From the NCBI GenBank assembly GCA_016209805.1, contig JACQVJ010000282.1, forward strand, positions 1-6,433: 6,433 bases of DNA, given 5' to 3'. The stretch's first letter is position 1; each line of letters begins with the position of its first letter. This stretch comes from Ignavibacteriota bacterium. GTDB lineage: Bacteria > Bacteroidota > Ignavibacteria > UBA10030 > UBA6906. A program made the position numbers and the translations under genes. Below, piece by piece: positions 1-5,188 of this stretch. The notes beneath the pieces are model-generated. The model was not told the origin of the DNA and made no database searches. It saw only the letters and a program-made list of their open reading frames with translations.

Positions 1-17
1 CCATGGGCCTTTGAGTG

Positions 18-89
18 TGAGCGTGGATGGATTCGAACCATCGACCCTCTGCTTAAAAGGCAGATGCTCTACCCCTGAGCTACACGCCC
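18..89 (-). tRNA. tRNA-Lys (anticodon UUU)
   Basis: This folds as a complete 72-nt tRNA on the minus strand. The 7-bp acceptor stem pairs GGGCGTG with CACGCTC and has one G-U pair. The D arm is GCTC/GAGC around AGGGGTA. The anticodon stem TCTGC/GCAGA closes the loop CTTTTAA, which puts TTT at positions 34-36, so it decodes AAA/AAG lysine codons. The variable loop has 5 nt, and the T arm is GATGG/CCATC with loop TTCGAAT. The discriminator base is A. The genomic sequence that follows is CAC, so the 3' CCA is not encoded and must be added by CCA-adding enzyme. The tRNA starts 12 bases after the stop of the small membrane protein gene on the same strand. No promoter is evident in that gap, so co-transcription and processing from a longer RNA is likely. 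Confidence 0.96.
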
Positions 90-101
90 CGTTTTTCTAA
101 A

Positions 102-386
102 TTACCCCGGCTGTTGTCCGGGTTTTGGTTCTTCGGGCCTAATATACGTCTTTTTGTATAGGATTCCGAGAGGAATTATGACGCAATATCCGATCACAAG
201 AAGAAGCGGGGCCACCACGAGAGGAAGGAAACCCTCGACTGTCCCTCCAGCCAGCATTGCGGCATAGCCTGCGAGAATCACCAAAATCCCGACCCCGATT
301 ATCCTGAAATTCTCACGTTTCAGAGGTAAGGCCTCTTCCCTTGCAGATTTTCGCCTGGTTTCCTTTCTCCTGATCGTCTTTGCCAT
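102..386 (-). CDS. Small two-helix membrane protein, DUF3098-like
   Basis: The gene encodes a 94-residue protein of unknown function. Residues 1-26 are strongly basic (MAKTIRRKETRRKSAREE...). Two hydrophobic helices follow at about 27-46 and 53-76, joined by a short Gly-containing turn (AGGTVEG). A short polar tail rich in Pro, Glu and Gly ends the protein. The size, basic N-terminus and helix-GG-helix layout resemble the DUF3098 family of small membrane proteins common in Bacteroidota and relatives; this family call rests on layout and is tentative. The basic N-terminus suggests it stays in the cytoplasm. The ATG at 386 was chosen because AAGGAG lies 7 nt upstream. The ATG at 392 is only 1 nt from that site, and an in-frame ATG at 476 would run through the terminator. 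The gene sits between that terminator and tRNA-Lys. Confidence 0.82.
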   Translation of the reverse strand: MAKTIRRKETRRKSAREEALPLKRENFRIIGVGILVILAGYAAMLAGGTVEGFLPLVVAPLLLVIGYCVIIPLGILYKKTYIRPEEPKPGQQPG

Positions 387-393
387 TGACATT

Positions 394-399
394 CTCCTT
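394..399 (-). promoter_or_regulatory. Ribosome binding site for the small membrane protein gene
   Basis: AAGGAG on the minus strand ends 7 nt before the ATG at 386. This decides the start codon: the ATG at 392 is only 1 nt away, and the ATG at 476 has no comparable site in front of it. Confidence 0.75.
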
Positions 400-432
400 A
401 ACCATATGGGGATCTTTGATCCTGAATTAAAC

Positions 433-464
433 AAAAAGCCCAGCGTTGGGGGGAACGCCGGGCT
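433..464 (-). terminator. Rho-independent terminator
   Basis: On the minus strand, AGCCCGGCGTT pairs with AACGCTGGGCT to form an 11-bp stem around a loop of six C. TTTTT and then GTTTAAT follow. The single irregular pair is G-U in the minus-strand RNA but A-C in plus-strand RNA, which supports the minus orientation, as does the U tract. It lies about 135 bases past the lolD stop, so it ends the six-gene operon. It would also end any RNA started at the promoter near 517-545. It stands 46 bases before the start of the next gene on the same strand. Confidence 0.88.
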
Positions 465-511
465 CGACCGTGTCATCTACAACAGTCAGGGGAGAAACTG
501 TCGTAAGGTCA
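433..511 (-). ncRNA. Candidate small RNA (or terminated leader) with two C-rich-loop hairpins
   Basis: A predicted RNA of about 79 nt would start near 511, just downstream of a sigma70-like promoter, and end at the intrinsic terminator. It has two hairpins. The first (505-478) is a 9-bp stem, TACGACAGT with ACTGTTGTA, around the loop TTCTCCCCTG. The second is the terminator stem with a loop of six C. In both stems the only non-Watson-Crick pair is G-U on this strand and A-C on the other. C-rich loops of the UCCC type are known in Gram-positive small RNAs, where they pair with G-rich Shine-Dalgarno sequences; a similar role here is inference. I saw no obvious antiterminator pairing with the 5' half of the terminator stem, and no reading frame with a ribosome site. 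Alternatives are a plain 3' untranslated region of the lol operon or a leader of the next gene. Confidence 0.42.
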
Positions 512-516
512 ACCGC

Positions 517-545
517 TAATTTACACATTTCGCACTCAATGTCAA
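517..545 (-). promoter_or_regulatory. Sigma70-like promoter in the lolD downstream region
   Basis: On the minus strand a perfect TTGACA (545-540) is followed after 16 nt by TAAATT (523-518), or after 17 nt by AAATTA (522-517). TAAATT matches the TATAAT consensus at four of six positions. The DNA upstream (about 546-590) is AT-rich with A and T runs, like an UP element. Transcription would begin near 511 and run towards the terminator at 464-433. It does not match the TTTG / TAnnTTTG boxes used in Bacteroidia. Confidence 0.5.
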
Positions 546-599
546 GTAAAAAATTACTGCGATTTTCTAAAAAATATTTCATTTTGGCCAACTTAAGGA

Positions 600-1295
600 T
601 TACACGTGACCGTCCACAATCTTGACAACCCTGTCCGCCTGTTTGGCCAAGCTCTCGTTATGTGTTACGACAACAAACGTCTGCCCCCGCGACCGACTGA
701 GATTCCAGATAAGTTCGTGGAGCGACTGAGCGTTCGCAGTATCAAGGTTACCCGAGGGCTCATCTGCAAGGACAACTCTTGGTGCGTTCATCAACGCGCG
801 CGCTACCGCCGCTCGTTGCTGCTCGCCACCTGACAATTCTGGCGGCTCGGCATCGGCCTTCCCCTCGATGCCGACCTCACGAAGAATCTGCAGCGCTTGG
901 TTCTTTGCTTCTGACATCTCTTGACCCATGATGAGAGCGGGCATGGCAACATTCTCAAGCAATGTAAATTCTGGCAACAGGTGGTGGAACTGAAACACGA
1001 AGCCGATCTCCCGGTTCCGAAATCGCGCCAGCGAATCGTCATCAAGACTGAATGCATCAAGATGGTCGTAGAATATCTGACCCGATGTGGGTCTGTCCAA
1101 CGTTCCCATGATGTGAAGCAGTGTGCTCTTGCCGGCTCCGGATGCACCGACTATCGCCATTATCTCTCCGCGCTGAACATCCATTGTGATCCCGCGGAGG
1201 ACCTCGAGCTTTCCGCTATGTCCACCACCCGTATTAAACGTTTTCGTGATCTCTGAGACACGTATGATAATATCCTTATCCTTGGAATCCGACAT
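600..1295 (-). CDS. lolD: Lipoprotein-releasing system ATP-binding protein LolD
   Basis: This is the cytoplasmic ATPase of the LolCDE-type ABC complex, which drives extraction of lipoproteins from the inner membrane for transfer to the carrier LolA. The 231-residue protein shows every ABC motif: Walker A GASGAGKST (50-58), Q-loop Gln102 in FVFQFHHLLPEFT, signature LSGGEQQR (154-161), Walker B VVLADEP (174-180), D-loop SGNLD (181-185) and H-loop His212. The FQFHHLLPEFTxxENV stretch is typical of LolD within the MacB/LolD/FtsE group. The ATG at 1295 was chosen because GGGAG lies 8 nt upstream. A GTG at 1310 would add 5 residues and overlap the permease stop. It follows the second permease gene by 5 nt and is the last gene of the operon, so it matches its two partner permeases. 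A MacB-type exporter ATPase is the main alternative, but the partner permeases favour Lol. Confidence 0.93.
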   Translation of the reverse strand: MSDSKDKDIIIRVSEITKTFNTGGGHSGKLEVLRGITMDVQRGEIMAIVGASGAGKSTLLHIMGTLDRPTSGQIFYDHLDAFSLDDDSLARFRNREIGFVFQFHHLLPEFTLLENVAMPALIMGQEMSEAKNQALQILREVGIEGKADAEPPELSGGEQQRAAVARALMNAPRVVLADEPSGNLDTANAQSLHELIWNLSRSRGQTFVVVTHNESLAKQADRVVKIVDGHV

Positions 1296-1300
1296 TGTTC

Positions 1301-2518
1301 TCACTCCCACCTAATCGCATCAACCGGCATCAAGCTCGACGCCCGAAGGCCCGGGTACAGTGACGCAAGGGTGCTCAACACCATTGAAGCAAGGGAAACT
1401 GCAACAAAATCACTCCATCTGATCTCTACAGGAATAGCTGGAATGATATAGACGTTTGGATCGAGAGGAAACAGTTGATGCTCTATCTGCAGATAACATA
1501 CAAGAAGTCCAATGAGGGTGCCGACGATCGTCCCGATCGTCCCGACCAGGATCCCTTCAAACATAAACACGCGCGTAATGCTTGACTTGGTACTCCCCAG
1601 AGCTTTGAGTATTCCGATATCTCTCTTCTTTTCTATCACCCCCATGGTGAGCGAGCCCAGGACATTGAACGTTGCAACCCCAACAATCAAGCAAAGGATG
1701 ATGTATGCAGCCCACCGTTCCAATCTCATCACCGAATACAGATCCTTGTGCAGATCATACCATGTTTGTACGTTATACCTGTTCCCAAAAATCTTCTGAA
1801 GATACTCCTTTACTGATTCGGAATGCTCCATGTCGTGCAACCGTATTTCGAGACCGCTAACTCCATTGCCATATTGAAACAACTGCTGAGCTGCTGCAAG
1901 CGATACGTATGCGTAGTGAGCGTCGTAGTCTTTGTTGTTGGAATCGTAGATACCCGTTACAGAAAACTTCCGCATTATCGGTTGTCCGAACTGAAGGATC
2001 ATGGCATCCACTCCAACCGGACTTACGACGGTCAATTCTGTGCTTACCGTTGCTCCCAGCCGATCCGCAAGTGCTAACCCCAGCACAACACTGTTTGCGT
2101 TCAGGCCAAACTCCCCTAAGATGGTACTCTTCCTGACACCTGATACCAATCCAATCGTGGAATCGACTACTCCCTTTACATAGACAACCCTATTGACACG
2201 AGAGGTAACCAACATTGCTTTGCTTTGAATGAAAGGAGACCACGCAGCGATTCGCTTGTCCGAAGACAGAACGCTCATCATGCCATCAGACATTTGGATG
2301 GATTTCCCCTTTGCAGGTTCAATCCTAATGTGAGGATCGAATCCGACAAGTACTTGTGTAACAACGCTATTGAAGCCGTTGAAAATCGACAGGACAATGA
2401 TTAGCGCAGCCACTCCCACCGTGATCCCAACAACCGATACCAGCATGATGATATTGATGAACCTCATCTGGCGTTTTGACCGGACGTATCGAGTAGCTAT
2501 GAGATGTTCGTACCTCAT
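1301..2518 (-). CDS. Lipoprotein-releasing ABC transporter permease, LolC/LolE family (second copy)
   Basis: This is one of two membrane subunits of the LolCDE-like complex. The 405-residue protein has the family layout: a short cytoplasmic N-terminus (MRYEHLIATRYVRSKRQ), TM1 at about 21-46, a large periplasmic domain to about 268, then TM2 (271-292), TM3 (322-343) and TM4 (371-390). Between TM2 and TM3 is the cytoplasmic coupling segment EKKRDIGILKALGSTKSSI (296-314), conserved in the FtsX/MacB/LolC permease superfamily. The tail ends PVDAIRWE. The ATG at 2518 starts 1 nt after the stop of the first permease (TAAAATG), with only a weak AGG upstream, which points to translational coupling. 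A TTG at 2527 would add 3 residues and is less likely. Whether this copy corresponds to LolC or LolE cannot be told from sequence alone, so no symbol is given. Confidence 0.9.
   Translation of the reverse strand: MRYEHLIATRYVRSKRQMRFINIIMLVSVVGITVGVAALIIVLSIFNGFNSVVTQVLVGFDPHIRIEPAKGKSIQMSDGMMSVLSSDKRIAAWSPFIQSKAMLVTSRVNRVVYVKGVVDSTIGLVSGVRKSTILGEFGLNANSVVLGLALADRLGATVSTELTVVSPVGVDAMILQFGQPIMRKFSVTGIYDSNNKDYDAHYAYVSLAAAQQLFQYGNGVSGLEIRLHDMEHSESVKEYLQKIFGNRYNVQTWYDLHKDLYSVMRLERWAAYIILCLIVGVATFNVLGSLTMGVIEKKRDIGILKALGSTKSSITRVFMFEGILVGTIGTIVGTLIGLLVCYLQIEHQLFPLDPNVYIIPAIPVEIRWSDFVAVSLASMVLSTLASLYPGLRASSLMPVDAIRWE
1304..1308 (-). promoter_or_regulatory. Ribosome binding site of lolD
   Basis: GGGAG on the minus strand lies 8 nt before the ATG at 1295, inside the last codons of the upstream permease gene. 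It favours the ATG over the GTG at 1310. Confidence 0.65.
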
Positions 2519-2519
2519 T

Positions 2520-3737
2520 TTAGGCAAACCTGATTGCCGTAACGGGATCCACCCTCGCAGCCAGCCATGCAGGTACCAACGAACAGAGCATACATAATCC
2601 GATGCTCACAGCCGATACAAACACAAAGTACTCCGGCTGCAACAGAATTGGTACGGAAGTCATAAAATAAATATCGCTCGGAAGTGAAATAAGCTTGAAC
2701 TTGTCTTGACCGTAACAAAGGGCGCCAGCAAGGAGATTCCCGAGAAGGGTTCCGGCAAAGGCGATGGCAAAGCCCTGCCGTAGGAAAATTTTGATGATCC
2801 CCCAGCGAGTTGCCCCGAAGGATGTCAGAACACCGATATCCTTCATCTTTGTCAACACCATCATAAGCAACGTCCCGATAACATTGACAGCGGCAACAAT
2901 GATGATCAGAGCGAGAATAAACGGGACGGGTTGCTTTTGCAACTCGATCCAACTGAAGATATTCCGATAATTCTGGAAAACGGTGCGTGCATAATGCGGA
3001 TAACCCAGCAGTTCCTGCAATCGATCCGCAACAGCGGCTGCACTGTCGGCATGAGTCAAAAGGATGTCGTATCCCGTAACGGCATCGCCGAGTTGAAAAA
3101 GGTCCTGAGCGTCTTCGAGAGCAGTAAAAGCATACACATCATCGTATTCTGCCATGCCACTTTCATAGATTCCGGTTACCACAAACTGCATCGCTCGCAT
3201 CTGACCGAATTCACCCGACGATCCGGGCCCAAAGATGGTCAGCTTGTCCCCCACGTTGGTCGCAAGCCTGGTTGCCAACTTCTTCCCAATCACAATTCTC
3301 GCAAGAGACCCCGGTTCACGGTGGATGCCATATTCACCGAGAACAATAAACCTCCGGGTAAGAGTTATGTCTCGTGTGTGGTCAATCCCTTTCAGCAAAA
3401 CGCCATCGATACCCTCCTTTGAACGAATGAGAGCTTCTCGAGCTGCAAAGGGTTCGACCGCCTTGATCAGTGGCGAGCTATTCTCGATACGTGCGGTGGT
3501 CTTGAGGTAATTTGTCAGGGGATTGTTTTGAAAACCCAGAATTTGCACCTGACTTGTGAAGCCGATGACCTTTTCCGTTATCTCCCGTTCAAATCCTCCC
3601 AGAACAGCAAGCGCGGTGATGAGCGCCGCTGTGCCTAACATTACGCCAAGGATGGCAATCGTTGCAATGAAGGAGATAAAGCTATCCTTCCTTCTTGCCT
3701 TGAGGTATCGCTTTGCTATGAAGGAGGAATATGACAT
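2520..3737 (-). CDS. Lipoprotein-releasing ABC transporter permease, LolC/LolE family (first copy)
   Basis: This is the partner permease of the complex, also 405 residues and with the same architecture: TM1 at about 21-47, periplasmic domain to about 268, TM2 (271-293), TM3 (321-343), TM4 (369-390). It is clearly paralogous to its neighbour. Both have VTGIY(D/E)S followed by a tyrosine-rich A-AQ-LFQ stretch near 188-216, a KxxDIG(I/V)L segment after TM2, and the ending PV-AIR. The coupling segment here is KMKDIGVLTSFGATRWGI (297-314), somewhat diverged from the EKKRDIGILKALG form, which suggests the two subunits are specialised. The ATG at 3737 follows the prfB stop by 3 nt (TAACGCATG) and has no visible Shine-Dalgarno sequence, so it probably depends on ribosomes finishing prfB. 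Assignment to LolC or LolE specifically is not possible here. Confidence 0.9.
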   Translation of the reverse strand: MSYSSFIAKRYLKARRKDSFISFIATIAILGVMLGTAALITALAVLGGFEREITEKVIGFTSQVQILGFQNNPLTNYLKTTARIENSSPLIKAVEPFAAREALIRSKEGIDGVLLKGIDHTRDITLTRRFIVLGEYGIHREPGSLARIVIGKKLATRLATNVGDKLTIFGPGSSGEFGQMRAMQFVVTGIYESGMAEYDDVYAFTALEDAQDLFQLGDAVTGYDILLTHADSAAAVADRLQELLGYPHYARTVFQNYRNIFSWIELQKQPVPFILALIIIVAAVNVIGTLLMMVLTKMKDIGVLTSFGATRWGIIKIFLRQGFAIAFAGTLLGNLLAGALCYGQDKFKLISLPSDIYFMTSVPILLQPEYFVFVSAVSIGLCMLCSLVPAWLAARVDPVTAIRFA

Positions 3738-3740
3738 GCG

Positions 3741-4842
3741 TTATTTCGACGTGGGTTTCATCAAGTACGCTTTGATGAACTCATCGATCTCGCCGTCCAT
3801 AACGGCTTGAACATTGCTTGTCTCGACCTCTGTACGATGATCCTTGACCATGTTGTAGGGATGGAACACATACGAGCGTATCTGGCTCCCCCACTCGATC
3901 TTCTTCTTCGTGCTTTCAATTGCACTCAGGCGGGCCTCCTCTTCGTCCTTTCGCCGTTGGTAGAGTTGCGACTTCAGCATCTTCAATGCCCGTTCTTTGT
4001 TCTGGAACTGGGAGCGCTCCTGTTGGCAAGCCACCACGATCCCTGTTGGGATGTGAGTGATGCGTACGGCCGTCTCAACCTTGTTTACGTTTTGTCCCCC
4101 CTTTCCTCCCGCACGGTAAGTATCCACCTTTAGGTCGGCAGGATTGATTTCGATTTCGACATCGTCCTCGATTTCGGGATATACAAACACTGAGGCAAAC
4201 GACGTGTGCCTGCGTGCATTTGCATCAAACGGTGAGATACGAACGAGCCGATGCACACCGTTTTCCGCTTTCAGATATCCATACGCATTTGTTCCCGTAA
4301 CTTCAATTGTCGCACTCTTGATCCCTGCCCCATCACCATCGAGACGATCAACCAGTGAAACCTTGTATTTCTTTCTTTCGCACCAACGGATGTACATCCT
4401 AAGAAGCATCTCTCCCCAATCTTGCGCTTCAGTACCTCCGGCACCTGAGTGGATCGTCAAAATTGCGTTCCTCTCATCGTCCTCGCCACTAAGCATGTTT
4501 CGAAACTCCAACTCTTCCAACCCCTCTTCAAGGGAAACAAGTTCCTTGTCAATGTCGGCGGTAAACGACTGATCTTTTGCCTCCTCCGCAAGTTCGATAA
4601 GCAACGAAGTATCATCCAACAATCGTTGCAGATCAGAGAAGCCTGTGATCCACTCCTTCCGTTCGCTGATTTGCTGCATGATCTTCTGGGCCGTTAGGTT
4701 GTCGTCCCAGAAGGTGCTGGCTTCCGTTTTGCTTTGGAGATCTGCTACCTCCCGTTCCTTTCCGCCGATGTCAAAGATAACCTCTGAGCAAACCAAGACG
4801 CTGGCTGAGTTCCTTCACACGTGCTTTCTGGTCTTCAAACAT
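3741..4842 (-). CDS. prfB: Peptide chain release factor 2 (RF2), with programmed +1 frameshift
   Basis: RF2 ends translation at UGA and UAA codons by triggering hydrolysis of peptidyl-tRNA on the ribosome. The reading frame is in two parts. Codons 1-23 run from the ATG at 4842 ([14 protein letters not shown]...LRGYL) to an in-frame TGA at 4773-4771. Skipping one T continues at GAC (4772) for 343 more residues, giving 366 in total, against 365 in E. coli. The stop-codon recognition tripeptide SPF is at 203-205. The catalytic GGQ loop is at 248-250 ([11 protein letters not shown]), with Ala at 244, the position equivalent to 246 in E. coli, where K-12 is unusual in having Thr. GAGG lies 5 nt before the ATG and sits beside the stop codon of the upstream gene. 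Low RF2 slows termination at the TGA and raises frameshifting, the known autoregulation of this gene. It is not a pseudogene. Confidence 0.97.
4770..4784 (-). other. prfB programmed +1 frameshift site
   Basis: The minus strand reads GAGG-TTAT-CTT-TGA-C. The CTT codon followed by TGA C is the classic RF2 slippery site, at which the Leu tRNA shifts onto TTT and translation resumes at GAC. The upstream GAGG (4784-4781) is the internal Shine-Dalgarno-like stimulator, weaker than the AGGGGG of E. coli but in the same codon register (AGA GGT TAT in place of AGG GGG TAT). TGA is the codon RF2 itself reads, which closes the feedback loop. Confidence 0.95.
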
Positions 4843-4847
4843 ACTCA

Positions 4848-4851
4848 CCTC
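4848..4851 (-). promoter_or_regulatory. Ribosome binding site of prfB
   Basis: GAGG lies 5 nt before the ATG at 4842, just after the TAA stop of the preceding gene (4855-4853). It marks the true prfB start, which the long zero-frame open reading frame alone would miss because of the frameshift. Confidence 0.7.
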
Positions 4852-4852
4852 T

Positions 4853-5188
4853 TTAGAAAGTTATCTTTTCTTCGATGTCGATTTCCATCCGAAGCATTGC
4901 GCTGCTCAGTGTCTTGCCCTGGGCGTCGTTCTTCAGCGATTTGGTTCCTCCTCCTCCGAGAGACTGATGAAGAAGGAAGTTCAGAGCCCATAGGTTTGGT
5001 AGCTCAAATCGCTCCACCTTTCCTAAAGTGATCCCTTCAAAGTGCTTCTTCACGCGCTCCACTGTGAGGTACTTCCTCAGGATTGGGTAGTATTCTTGCC
5101 TTCGAGCAATTACCCCGACATTCCCCGTATCCCCCTTGTCACCCGAACGGGCATGGGCTATGTCAATCAGTCGAATCTTCACGTCCAC
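4853..5188 (-). CDS. AtuA-associated small domain protein (AtuA ferredoxin-like fold)
   Basis: The 111-residue protein matches the small C-terminal domain that accompanies AtuA (DUF1446) proteins, either fused or as a separate neighbour. The diagnostic stretch is IAHARSGDKGDTGNVGVIAR (about 10-29), a Gly/Asp-rich loop near the N-terminus. A Gly-rich segment LGGGGTKSL (about 76-84) follows an LNFLLHQS helix. No signal peptide or membrane segment is visible, so it should be cytoplasmic and probably binds the large AtuA protein next to it. The biochemical role is not known. The start is GTG at 5188, directly abutting the TAA stop of the upstream gene (TAAGTG). GAGG 8 nt upstream supports it over a second GTG at 5182. 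The stop TAA is 10 nt from the prfB ATG. Confidence 0.85.
   Translation of the reverse strand: MDVKIRLIDIAHARSGDKGDTGNVGVIARRQEYYPILRKYLTVERVKKHFEGITLGKVERFELPNLWALNFLLHQSLGGGGTKSLKNDAQGKTLSSAMLRMEIDIEEKITF

Noticed and set aside
106..126. Plus-strand terminator-like hairpin (CCCGG, 7-nt loop, CCGGG, then TTTT)
   Set aside because: The stem is only 5 bp, it lies in the 3' end of a coding region, and no plus-strand gene precedes it.
102..476. Longer 124-residue form of the small membrane protein starting at ATG 476
   Set aside because: It would translate straight through the intrinsic terminator hairpin, has no ribosome site in front, and its extra 30 residues look like translated non-coding sequence. 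The ATG at 386 has AAGGAG 7 nt upstream.
507..512. Second TTGACC box on the minus strand as another -35 element
   Set aside because: No plausible -10 hexamer lies 16-18 nt downstream, where the sequence is the C-rich hairpin.
606..833. Plus-strand open frames opposite lolD, the permeases, prfB and the AtuA genes (this one as example)
   Set aside because: They lie antisense to well-recognised genes, lack family motifs and ribosome sites, and have compositions expected of shadow frames.
1525..1542. Two tandem copies of the 9-mer CGATCGTCC
   Set aside because: It encodes a Gly-Thr-Ile repeat in TM3 of a permease, with only two copies and in frame. No sign of a mobile or regulatory element.
4771..4773. 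In-frame TGA early in prfB read as a disabling stop
   Set aside because: The context CTT TGA C with an upstream GAGG is the standard RF2 frameshift site, and the downstream protein is intact with SPF and GGQ motifs.
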